From Pholiota molesta (Eukaryota > Basidiomycota > Agaricomycetes > Agaricales > Strophariaceae), in contig JACGCK010000052.1 of NCBI GenBank assembly GCA_014925825.1, forward strand, positions 1 to 64,000: a DNA stretch of 64,000 nt. Reading direction: 5' to 3'. Below are positions 10,534 through 21,217 of the stretch, piece after piece (the first letter of the stretch is position 1; every line of letters starts with the position of its first letter). The notes beneath the pieces are model-generated. The model was not told where the DNA came from. It worked only from the letters and a program-made list of their open reading frames with translations, and did not search any database. Position numbers and translations under genes: made by a program.

Positions 10534-12382
10534 TTAATCCTTGCCCACGGCAGTTGCGGTGCCAGATGTTTCAGAACTACTACTCGAACAAAGGTCTTTG
10601 CGAAAGCTAAAGCCACCTTCATACCCAAACCACGTATCTCGCTTGCAATGCGGACCTCGTATCGCTAATGCGCAGAGTTGAAGGCCGTAAAGGGCCATGG
10701 CAAAAGCTCCAGCCGCGCGCCACCCATATTGAACGAAAATCTGGGTACCAGCTGCGGTCCCAATCATTTGGCCGATGTAAAACTATTTCAAGTAAGATCA
10801 GAGAGCCATGTATAATTTAGATTGTTTTCATACCGAAAGAATATATATAGCGTTCAGTCGTGATATTGCAGACTGCGATACGCTAGAGCACGGAATTCAT
10901 ATAAATCTAGGTCTTTCGGCGATCTCGATTCCGCAAAAACGACTCACCTGAAAAAAGACATCACAAGACCAATACTTTGTATCTGTTGAAGGAAGTCGAG
11001 GCCAAAGCACGACACGATCACAGCAGCAATGTGAAGCCCTCCTGCGGCGGTTTGGATAGCTTGAAACATCAACAGGAGAAGAGTTGAAATAAGGATAGCA
11101 TGCCACGGATGTATCCTATCCACAATGCGTCCACTGATGGGTCCGGCAGCTACGCCGGCCATTCCTAGAAGGCCAAATAAACCAATATCGAGACTGGGCG
11201 GGCATCAGATTAACTGAGTCATTGATAAGGAAGAAGTATCTCACGTAGAGTAATTATACGGCGGGCCTCCAAGTAGGAATGTCAGAGTGACCCAAAAATA
11301 TGCAAAACAGGCGCTCGTCCCAAGATTGATGAGGACGGCTTGCACAACGACGGGCTCTGTCACGGCTAATTTTGCCATAGACCAATGTATCTTCCAGTAT
11401 GGAAGGCTTTTATTGGGCGATGGATAATCTGGAAGGGTGAAGTATAGCACGAGGAGGACTATCGCCTGGAGCGCAAAGGCTGCATAGTACACAATGCGCC
11501 ACACAACGAATTCGCCAATGATTCCGGCTAAAACGCGGGCGAAGAGGATACCAAACATAAGCCCGGCAAGGACAATCGAGTAGGCGAATGCCCGCCGCTC
11601 GGGAGGCGCTATCTCTGCGACCAAAGGACTAAGTATCTGAGCAGACACGTTTGTGAACCCCATGACGAAGGTGATTGCTTCGAAGACCACAATATTCTTG
11701 GTCACGGCGAGCCCAATCGAGAGTAATGTCGTAACAAAAGTGAGAAAGATTATGAGTTGACGCCGCCTGACAATATCTCCCAAGGGACAGATTACGAGGA
11801 GGCCGATGGCATACCTAAACGAGGTTAGGCGGAACATAGGCGGAATACTGGCAAACCTGCGGCCTCACTCACCCGACCTGCACAAATGTAGGAATCCTGC
11901 AGGGCAGATGAGAAATTTGTACACGTTATAGCCTAATCTAAGCCCACGCACCTAGATACGTGCTCATAGGAGACGTCAAATGATTTCGACATTGCAACTG
12001 TGCCACTGGCGTCATTTCTGCACCGCAATGCGAGATCGCGCAACGTGCTTACTTAGAAGAGGTTGACAATAGTATAAATTTGCAACCACTGAAACATTTT
12101 ACGGTTATTAGTTATGCTGTTTCTGCGAATAGTAGGATGTGACGCACAGATCGCTGTTGAAATCGCATAGATGACGGTCAAAGTGTAGCTGAACTTGAAA
12201 GGTCTGTCTTCGCAGTATCGGAGCCTCTTGGGAACAGGAAAGATGAAGAACTCGGTAGTGACGGTATCCTCGTTTATAGCGTCCAGAGTGCTAGCAGAGA
12301 ACAGTTCGGTTTTGACTTCGACGTCCTTTTTCTCGTCGAGCTGTAAATTATGCCGCTCGGACTGTTCTGTATGTGTTTCCAT
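10534..12382 (-). CDS. MFS transporter, paralogue B, intact, 484 aa
   Basis: Exons 12382-12148, 12088-12053, 11997-11952, 11896-11873, 11814-11245, 11193-10948, 10882-10834 and 10782-10534 give 1,455 nt in continuous frame. I place the start at the ATG at 12382 (METHTEQSERHN); the frame is open upstream but without ATG. Family features: FIFPVPKRLRY preceding TM1, NLYYCQPLL, VGYAIGLLVICPLGDIVRRR with the motif A-like loop, RVLAGIIGEFVVWRIVYY, LLGGPPYNYST, SGRIVDRIHPWHA, RLNAIYILSFYIGQMIGTAA and a short tail HCKRDTWFGYEGGFSFRKD. Proteins of this DHA1-like MFS type are proton-driven exporters of small molecules; the substrate cannot be read from sequence. Tandem arrangement with A in the same orientation, and inverted relative to C, suggests local duplication. 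Exon boundaries are identical in all three genes. Confidence 0.93.
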
Positions 12383-14266
12383 GTTCAAGTTAACCAGCAG
12401 AGCAAGAGGAGGAAAAGAAATTGGCGAGCGGTTAAACTGGCAAAAACTACCCAAGCACAAGTCCTTTTAAACGAAACAGAGAAAGGATTTATATTTAACA
12501 TATGCAGGGAAAAAACCGCGCGGTATATGTCTTGAAATTCAGAGATCGTGACAAATATTCATTGTGATTGGACGACTCAGAATATCCAAATACCTTCTAC
12601 AGATCACCCGTCCCGAAGGATTGTCTATGCCTCTGAACCATCCTTTGGATCCGGGTATAAAACCGAGCTTAGATGATTAAATTGGTAAATGGAGGTTTGT
12701 ACAACCTGCCTTTACGTCTTTTTTATGCCGTCAAATCCGAATGACAGTTCAGCCATTTTTGGCGGGCATTCCAGCGAAGCGTTCCAGGAGCTCAGAGGTG
12801 GACATATTTGGACCTCCTACACAAACCTTATCGCTCTATTGAATTCTCCGATTTAAATGGGTGACGATATCACTGACACAGACGGCCAGAGCGTCTGGGA
12901 ACTCGTTTATCGCTATCGAATGCCCACACTGTATATGGCGTGAAAGGGTTGCGCTCAAGTCAGCAGGCCAGCGCGGGTTATTAAATTCTGATTCCTTGAC
13001 GGCGCTCCTTGATTGTCTGAAAATATCAAGGGAATATCGGACTCTATGATGTGCCTGTTTTGTCACAGTTGGTACAAGCTTGTCTCGATACGTCTGGACG
13101 AACACCCTCGTCGCTTTGACCGCTAGATCCGGCGGAACTTTTAAAAAAATTCTACCCGAAATTTGACACTTCAAAGTGTCATAGATTCTGAAGGTGTGTA
13201 CATTTTACGATTGCTGGCTTCTATCTGAATATCTAGTCCGCTATTTGCGCAACCGGCGAGTTCAAAATCGATGATGGCGATAAAGTAAGTGCCTTATAGA
13301 CATCGACGTTCGGAGATTTTATCTCTGCGACAAATTGATTATACCCAGATAAGATTACGCACTACCGCTACTATTAATACGTCCGTTTACAGCCGTTTGC
13401 CTTGTGGATATGGTTTAAAAACTAGCCCATCATGCAATCAGGCCGTCGGTGTGTGTCCTGCAGTGTGATCGGATCAATATCGGATCGATTATCGACGATC
13501 TCGGCATGGCGCAGCCGGTTCAAACTCACAAGTTCAAGTTGGCTTCAGACAGTTGTCGAACGGCATGATTCGAGCATAATGCACCAAGGCGTGCAGGACT
13601 TTGCCCTTTAAAAATACTGAGGATGTTTGACATGTCATTGCGTCCTCTCCTTGTTTGAATCTAGCAGTAAAACATCAAACAAAATCATCTACCAGTAGCA
13701 ATTACATCGAGAGCTTAGGAATAGTTCATTGCCTCGAAGATCAGGTTAATGAGGCATTTAACTTTGGAGGTCGTGCTTAGCGACGTGCGTGTATACTCCA
13801 CACCACCAACATGGAGGTCATGATCAACCAACAAGCACCCAGTTTATATGAGATGATTTTGCTTGCTAGGCAATCACTTGGCCGCGGATCATTCGGAAAG
13901 AACCCCTTTGACCAAATAGGGACGACGCAGTAAACCAACAAACGTATTTTGTAAACGGATGCGGGCAACCAGAGGGATGCTTACTGCGTGGTACACAGTC
14001 GGGCTCATGGAAATACCCATCCGATTTCGATAGAACCAGGTTCTCTTAGTGTGAGATACATATGAAAAAGAATTATCACACTTCCCAGTACTAGACATGG
14101 TGCTATCGACTATTTACATTTATCCTCGTCTGAATTGCTACCACCTGGAGGTTTGAGAGTAAAAATATCTGGTCGACTTATGTTTTCTGGCAGTTATAAA
14201 AGCAGTGGGACATGTCCGTACCAAAAGTTCAATACCTTCCTCACATTCTACTCTGTTTAGTACACC
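12383..14266. other. 1.9-kb intergenic region between divergent MFS paralogues B and C
   Basis: Shared upstream region of the divergent genes B (minus) and C (plus). A 112-codon minus-strand frame at 12836-13174 lacks an ATG and any recognisable motif. The cluster gatcggatcaatatcggat at about 13468-13486 repeats the string atcggat and could be a regulator site, but nothing proves it. No gene is supported. Confidence 0.5.
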
Positions 14267-16119
14267 ATGTCGTTGAGTTCCAGAACATCCACGCTCCATG
14301 GAGACATCGAAGTTTCTTCCAAGCTTGAAAAAGCAAAAGAAACACAACTAGTCGCTATATCTACCAGTTCAGGACCTACCAAGGATTTTTCCTTCCTCCC
14401 AATTCCTCAGCGTCTGCAGTATTCTTCGGAAAGACCTTTCGTATTCGGATTATTGATGAATTGTGGACTTAGCTTTGCTGCAACTTTCCGTGAGCATAAT
14501 TCCTAGCATTTCTATTTCGGTCGACACTAATGTCTACCAATAGTTATATCAAATCTATACTATTGCCAACCGTTGTTAAGTTGGTCATATCTTTTGAGAC
14601 AAAAAAAAACAGACGTTCATGTCGCTGTTTTTTTTATATAGTTCAAATGGCAGGGACTTTTAATGTTTCGTACGAAGAGATCTCCAAGTAAGTGTCTCGA
14701 ACCTACGTAGTAGGTGTAATTATACTCACGGTCAACGAAAAATCAGAATCGCAACCTTGATTCAAACTGGGTACGTAACATATTTTGCGCTCTTAGATTC
14801 GATGACATCTACTTACGATTTGACATCTCTCTCTAAGATATGCCGTCGGGATATTCTTTATCTTGCCCCTCGGAGACATCGTTCGCCGTCGCCAACTTCT
14901 TCTCCTTCTAATATTTATAGCAGCGTCTTTAACAATTGGCCTCGCCTTTGTTGAAGACCTTTTAGGCTTTCAAATCATTGGCTTTTTCTTGGGAGTGGCA
15001 AATGCCTCACCCCAAATTCTTGTCCCTCTGGCGGCCGATCTTGCACCTCCTGGAAAGCGTGGATTCGCATATTCTATCGTCCTTGCAGGGATGATTGCCG
15101 GTCAACTTTTAGCGCGGGTGCTAGCAGGCGTCATTGCAGAATTTACGTCGTGGCGCGTCGTCTACTATATGGCCATTGGCGCACAGTACTTCATCGTATT
15201 CATGTGTTACTTTATCATCCCCGACTATCCAGCCAAGAACAAAGATATGACTTACCGCCACAGCTTATGCTCAATGCTAAAGTTCGCATTCACCGAACCC
15301 ATCATGGTACAGATTGAAATCATGGCGCTCGCCACAAGCGCCTGCTTTGCGAACTACTGGGTCACCTTGACCTTTTTACTTGGTGGCCCACCATACCATT
15401 ATTCAACGTATGCAGAAATTTATTGCTTCTTATCGTAGGTCTAACCTGAATTTAGGCTTGTCATCGGACTCTTTGGACTGCTGGGATTATCCGGAATGGC
15501 AATGGGGCCGCTCGCCGGAAGAGTGATTGACAGATTCGCGGCCTGGTATGGTATCCTAATAGGATCGGGACTACTTCTTGCCTTTCAATCCGTCCAGACC
15601 GCCGCAGGCGGCTTCAGCATTGCCGCCGTTATCGTCGCTTGCATTGGATTGGACGCCACTCGACAGCTCCAGAACGTTTCTTTCGTTACGTCTTTCTTCA
15701 GGTATGTTCCCGAATGCTCGGAGGCGCAGTGTTTGAACTACTTATTGAACACTGCGGCTCCGAGCCGACTTTTGATACCGCACACAGCCATACTAAGCGC
15801 CCATTATATAGCATTGATATGACCGCTGCTTCCCGGTTGAATGCCTTATTCGTGATTTCTGTAGGGTTGTTTTTTCTTCACTGGACTCTTATATCTTTTG
15901 ACTGATTATTTATAGTACTATATCGGCCAGCTCATAGGGACTTCAGTTGGTACAGCGATTTTTGTGGAACATGGTTGGCGTGCGTGCGCGCTTCTTGGGA
16001 TGGCCCTATATGGATTTCAACTAGCTGTATTGCTCCTCCGAGGGCCCCATTGCTCGAGGTCGACTTGGTTTGGGTATGAAGGTGGATTGGGTCTATACAA
16101 GAAACATGATGCTATGTAG
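14267..16119 (+). CDS. MFS transporter, paralogue C, intact, 465 aa
   Basis: Plus-strand exons 14267-14489, 14544-14579, 14642-14687, 14747-14770, 14838-15407, 15456-15701, 15812-15860 and 15916-16119 total 1,398 nt in one frame. Internal exon sizes 36, 46, 24, 570, 246 and 49 match paralogue B exactly. Motifs: DFSFLPIPQRLQY, NLYYCQPLL, PLGDIVRRRQLLLLL, APPGKRGFAYSIVLAG, RVLAGVIAEFTSWRVVYY, LLGGPPYHYST, AGRVIDRFAAWYG, SRLNALFVIS-YYIGQLIGTS and WFGYEGGLGLYKK at the C terminus. It lacks the long charged tail of paralogue A. Predicted 12-TM plasma-membrane or vacuolar transporter, substrate unknown. The exon 2 donor is gttggt, slightly unusual. The gene ends 73 bp from the convergent alpha-beta-barrel gene. 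Confidence 0.93.
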
Positions 16120-16192
16120 TAGTGTATATGTACTGATATTTAGATATGTCGTTAGAAATAGATAGAAAACTATTAAATACGAGGCGATGATG

Positions 16193-17031
16193 TTATAGTG
16201 ATGAATGTATTCTAAATCCTGCCATCCTCTCCGACAAATAGCGCTCTTCATGTGCTGGTCTTAGACTCTTAAAAGTTATATGCCTAGCATCGATGAGGGA
16301 TGTAGTGTGTCGAATATGTTTGACGTGTTTTTTGAGAGGTTTCTCTTTGGCGGCACGGAGGTGTGCCTGGACCCAACGAGCGAATTAGCATTGAAAGTTA
16401 ACTGTGCAAAATTTGATCGGTACCTCGACACTATCCCAACCAACGAGCATAAAATAGCGCCCTGTCCCGTCCTTGACCTCTCCCCACCGTAATGGCGGAT
16501 GGCCACCTTCCACGAAGTATAGGCCCCTCTGAGCACCGGAAATTCCTACACACAGTTCTTGGTTCCAGCGCCAATCTGCCTCCTTGGATTTTAGAAATAC
16601 TATCTCGGTTACTGGTGCTGTTAAAGCTCGATGAGGATCCCCGTCCACCTCAAAATGCTGAACACTGGCGTCGGATATGGTATGCTGAATAAGATATGCC
16701 ATAAACGAGGCATAACTTGCTCCTCGGGCAGCTTGGTCGTAGACTTCGTATGTTTTCCAAGCTGTTCAAAGTGTTGGAATGAGATACTATAGGAGGATTG
16801 TTTCGTAGACGTACTTCCAATAAAGTATGCACGATGCATGTCTTCTATCTGACGGCCTTGAACGAAGCTTAATAACAGTTTGGGTGAAAAATCTCAGGCC
16901 TAGCATCGATGGAAGACCCACTCTAAACAACCTTCACAGGCGCTGAGTTGCCTGAGAGGTGAATCTTCTCGCGCAAGATCCTCATGCAAATCGTCGGAAG
17001 CGATGAATGAGATAACTTCTATGAAGGGCAT
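16193..17031 (-). CDS. tandem dimeric alpha-beta-barrel protein (ABM/stress-responsive-like), 224 aa
   Basis: Four exons on the minus strand: 17031-16922, 16867-16815, 16761-16424 and 16366-16193, phases consistent (675 nt). The N-terminal half, MPFIEVISFIASDDLHED ... LSACEGCLDFVQGRQIED ... AYFIGTWKTYEVYDQ, and the C-terminal half, TAPVTEIVFLKSKE ... RYFMLVGWDSVEAHLRAAKE, share a layout. Each has an opening hydrophobic strand (xxxEVIxF), then a W-(K/D)-(T/S)-(Y/V)-E motif with a following His or Asp, as in ferredoxin-like ABM and EthD folds, so the protein probably folds as a fused dimer. Such domains occur in monooxygenases and stress proteins; no enzymatic residue can be assigned here. It is convergent with MFS paralogue C. 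The second intron is only 53 nt. Family assignment is by motif pattern, not by alignment. Confidence 0.8.
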
Positions 17032-18722
17032 TTGAACGGAACGAAATTGCGGGAGGAGAATGAGGGTTGTTAGACACGAAGGAGTGAAGATAATTGCTGT
17101 GCACTACGAGGTACTTGAAGTATATCACTGACTCGCAGTATTGTGCGGGCGGTCGGTGTTGTCCGGTGGGTCACCGGCCACCGGTCAGAAGTCCTGTTAT
17201 GACATTTGCTGTGGATTTGCACTCGGAACACGCACCGACAATCCTCTGAACCCCGAGCGAGCTTTTCAGTATCTCGTCGTAAATAAATATTAGGCGATCG
17301 CCTATCTCGCGAAAGTCCGCATACGAATCTAAAATCTCCAGCTCTGTTCACCCCGTTCAAAGACGTTTATCTCGTATTTTGCGATTTAAACTTCGATCCA
17401 GACCAAGTCCAGACGTTGTCCAGCAGCATCCAATCTAGGATAACTCAATGCTCCTATACGTTAAGTATGCGTAAGATAATTGGTAAGGTTATTCAGCAGC
17501 TCGGACAAAAGATTAAAGCCTCGGAGGAGCGCATAACTATGTCATACCGGGCCGCCTAAATTCCGGGAGGAGCAAATCTTCAGAACATGGGAGGAGCAGT
17601 TGCGACGATGAACTTCGCACCAAGAGTTAGAGAAACTGCCAGTGGTTCTAAGGAAGCAACAGCCACTTAGCCAGAGTTCACCGGGGTCAACCTAACCTCT
17701 GACCTCCGCTTGGACCTCGTTTGCATGGCCAGTACTTATTTTGAAGGTGTTGACGAGCTTGACAATGACAGATGGAAGGATCGCTCAAAGAGCCAATCAA
17801 CCTCGCTTCGCTTGCTCAGGGCAAACTCAGGGTCGAACTATCCGAGAGTCGAAGGCAATATTTTATTTGAATGCTTTCATTAGTGCTTCATTGAAGTTCA
17901 CTCGCACGAACCATAGCCTTCAAGGCCTTTGGGCCTCAAGCTCACCTCCTCAAAGCCCCAGCGCGCTCATGCCGACCTTGAGACAAATCCAACCAGCTGC
18001 TCAACTCAATCACATCGTAATTTGAAGCTGCATACGTCAGCTTGTCCTTATCTTCCACCTTATTACACCTTGATGTACATAGTGAGGCATTAGTTATCAT
18101 GTTATTCAATGGAAGTTAAAAGGATGGGCATATGGTACTTGGACTCGCTGTTCCGGGAGGAATTGAATCCGATATATCTGCTTTCAGTTACTTCTCATGC
18201 AGTAGCGCAGAATTCTTGAATGCAGACGTCAACAACGTTAAGCCAGTGGCGACTAAACTAGCAAGGATACTCATGTCAATTATCCTCGGTACTGTGGCGA
18301 ATAGAAGAAGCGACTATTGTCGACATCGTCTCCCAAACGCCCGGGAAGATTCAGGAGCATGAGTCGCAGGCGTGAATCGCAGAATCTTATCCTCTTTTTC
18401 ATTTAAATTATATGGATTTCACAAATATATTTGGCCCTGCTCTCATACAGAGTTGAAGGCTGTGGTCTAGATGTCATTCACTAAGTTCGATTAGCGGCAA
18501 TGCTTGTCAAAGTCTATTGAAGCACCTGACCGTAAGCATCGGATAGCGAGTATGAGGATATATTCCTGCCGTAATGCCATTGACATTTCGGGCCATGAGC
18601 CTCGAATCCAAAAACAATTTGATTTTGATTTTGATTTTGACGAGGGGGGTATGAGCGCAACACACGAGTGTGTATATAGGTGTTACATCCATATTACAAA
18701 ATACAAAGAGGTCGCACCATAT
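17032..18722. other. 1.7-kb intergenic stretch
   Basis: No supported gene. Short open frames on both strands lack motifs. A repeated string gggaggagca occurs near 17566 and 17590. A (gatttt) microsatellite lies near the right end and is listed separately. Confidence 0.5.
18618..18641. repeat. hexanucleotide microsatellite, unit gatttt, about four units
   Basis: The string tttgattttgattttga continues into a further partial unit. It is a simple repeat downstream of the DUF202 gene. Confidence 0.9.
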
Positions 18723-19547
18723 TTACTGCACCCGGCTCTTCAGTAGTGCTACGAATATTGTGACGATGACTCCCCCCATAACGAATGAAGTAAAAGCGAT
18801 GGAAACTCTTGCAGTCGGAAACCGTTGTTCTGGCAGTGCGTGTTGGATTAAGAAATACCTATACAAGCCTGCCATATCTCTGAGCATAACGGAACATCGC
18901 GAAGATAAAGGCAGCTCACCGATAATGAGCACAATGAACGCGAATACCACTGCGACCACACCCAACGGTCTCGCGAGTTTCTGCACTTCCAGAGTGGAAT
19001 TTGACAAGGGCACATTGACGTTGCGCGACGTCAAATCAGCGATAGTGAACAGTTGAACGAGCGCCACACCGGCGCTCGCTATGGCAAGGCTGGTGCGAAC
19101 ATAGGCGAGAAAGGTACGTTCTGAGGCTAAGTGGTCCCGCGCGACGCTCCCAGAGTTCTGGAGCACCAACCGTGGGTTTAAAGCCCTCATACGTTGTGAG
19201 ATTTTTGGCCTGGGTTTCAGACGTTCGGGTACTGAAGACGATTCGGGCCTGTGGTCCGTTTCAGTGCAATGCGTCGGTCCTGGCGAGTGCGCTGATGCGT
19301 CGGGCGACAACGATCGCGGTCGTGTAGTCGAGTCATTGCAGTCGCCGGTATAGGGACCTGCAGTTTTTCTAATAACATCCTCGGGCTGACCTTCAGCGTC
19401 TGAGGTTTCGTGCGTGGTTGCGTTTCTGCTTTCATGAGAGGCTAACTCCGACTGCCAGTCGCTAGGTGTTGCATGAGGAGTTCCAGTAGGTATTGGTGAA
19501 ACTTGTGGACGATGTTGGGAGGAAAGTCTTCGAAGTAACCCCGACAT
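18723..19547 (-). CDS. DUF202-domain membrane protein, 257 aa
   Basis: Two exons, 19547-18920 and 18868-18723, with a 51-nt intron (gtgagc...ggcag) splitting a glycine codon; 774 nt in frame. The frame stays open upstream of 19547 but without an ATG, so the start MSGLLRRLSSQHR is used. The first 140 residues are low-complexity (Ser/Pro/Thr-rich). The domain begins NPRLVLQNSGSVARDHLASE with RTFLAYVRTSLAIASAGVAL, the DUF202 signature (RTFLAwvRTSLali). It has three hydrophobic segments: around residues 155-175, 195-215 (PLGVVAVVFAFIVLIIG) and the C terminus (FTSFVMGGVIVTIFVALL). This domain is shared with the Vtc1 component of the vacuolar transporter chaperone complex; the biochemical function of stand-alone fungal members is not established. 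No linkage to neighbouring transporters is implied. Confidence 0.9.
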   Translation of the reverse strand: MSGLLRRLSSQHRPQVSPIPTGTPHATPSDWQSELASHESRNATTHETSDAEGQPEDVIRKTAGPYTGDCNDSTTRPRSLSPDASAHSPGPTHCTETDHRPESSSVPERLKPRPKISQRMRALNPRLVLQNSGSVARDHLASERTFLAYVRTSLAIASAGVALVQLFTIADLTSRNVNVPLSNSTLEVQKLARPLGVVAVVFAFIVLIIGELPLSSRCSVMLRDMAGLYRYFLIQHALPEQRFPTARVSIAFTSFVMGGVIVTIFVALLKSRVQ

Positions 19548-21217
19548 AAAAAAAGGGTGATGAATGTGATGTGGGTGGATGCATGTCTTATCCTCGAGAA
19601 CACGACTTCGGGTGGGGAGGGGCACGGCCACTGAACAAAGTCGGCTGCTTACATCAGTGTACAGCCACAACAAAAGTGGCGAAACACATACACTCAACGT
19701 TCATTGCCAGTTTATATGTTTAGGAGAGCTTTTCTGTAAATAAAACGCACGTAGATTTATGTACTGTACTATACATTAGCTATATTAAAAAATAGTGACC
19801 ATTTTGAAGAAAATAAGAAGTAATTAGCACTATGTAAATCGAATTGAATCAAACTCCATCATCATGATGGTAATCTGCTTCATCTTCTCAGTTCTGCACG
19901 CAGGATGGGATCGGAAACCGTGCAAGGCTCGTTGAGATAAGCTGGATACCTTTCCACTGCATCCTTGAGTGCTTGTTAAGAGCCCCATTTACCTGGTAAG
20001 CCTCCATTGGTGCATTCTTGAGATCAGCTTTGTGGGCACTTCTTGCTTTTTGTAGTCAGATATAAGTACCTTTGGTTGCCAGTCATTTTAGCGGTCTGTG
20101 ATTTTACTTCAACAGGTGGTTTACATGGAAATGCATCTTAACAAGCCTATGAGGTGCATCTCCGCGTTTTTTTTGCAAGTGCAAGTAGCACTAAGCATAT
20201 GCTTGTTCTGAACTCCTTTTATTCCATTTTTCGTGTTGTTTCCTGGTATTATCTCAGTGTAGAAGCATTGGTATAGTGCAAGTTAATTTTTCAGCTGAGA
20301 TATGAAGAGAAATACAGCTATACTGTGGTGATAGGCCCTTGCGACGCGTCGAAGAGGGGGGAGACGCGTATTACGTAAGCTAATTAAGCACTTTCACCGC
20401 GTCAAACCTGCGCTCGGTTTTTGCACACACCCTGGTCTCCGTTTTCTCTATAAATTTGCAAGATGTCCTTTCTTACCCCTTAGAATAAATTGTTCAGAAC
20501 AAATTTATAATAACAATGATAGATTCTGAGATACACTGTGAATGAAGCCTTTCCCCCTCAAGTTCTTTAATTCTGTTCTGAACATTTTTCCACAAACGAT
20601 CGATATACTCCTTTTATGCAAAGTTCAAGTGTGAAAGACCGCCAGGATTGCTCCCAAAAAAAATTAGCCACCAACTCTCGACGGTTTAGTGAGGGCAAAT
20701 AGAGCCAAACACAAATATTTGTTGGCGCGCCGTGCCCCTCCCCACTTCGGGCGTCGACGGTAACTTTGTCCAAAGAGGGTCACGCGCATGCCTATTCATT
20801 AATATTCATTGATGTCATTATGATCGCCCGCGGCTATGCTCCCGTGCTCCGTGAATTCAGGAATTAGGCATGTACATGTAAAAAAAATTAAGGCTGCCAC
20901 GAATCGTGCCGAGTTTTGGGGTGGTAGCGATAATTTATTAGGTTATGAGCATATTATTGGATACATGGGTGTTGTGTATATGTAGGTACGGCTCAAGTAC
21001 AGCTAATGGCATACGATTGGCATAACATTATCTTGTGTGATTTCCATCCTGTTATCTCCAAGTCTAAGTTATCTCTAGCATAGATTGGTTCCAAAGGCTT
21101 TTGAATGGAACTTAAAAATGAATTAAATTATTGTTCTGCGATGATTGGAGAAAAATCATTTCGGCGGTAAATCGCTGTTTGCAAGTGTAAGATTAAAACT
21201 ATGCGTACCAGTAAGGT
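19548..21217. other. 1.7-kb AT-rich intergenic stretch
   Basis: No coding or RNA gene recognised. Two acgcgt strings lie at about 20344 and 20363, but no adjacent gene start makes them meaningful. Confidence 0.5.

Noticed and set aside
12836..13174. 112-codon minus-strand frame between MFS paralogues
   Set aside because: It has no ATG and no motif, and composition is like the surrounding non-coding DNA.
20340..20372. Two acgcgt strings resembling a cell-cycle promoter element
   Set aside because: No gene starts within a plausible distance; chance occurrence is likely.
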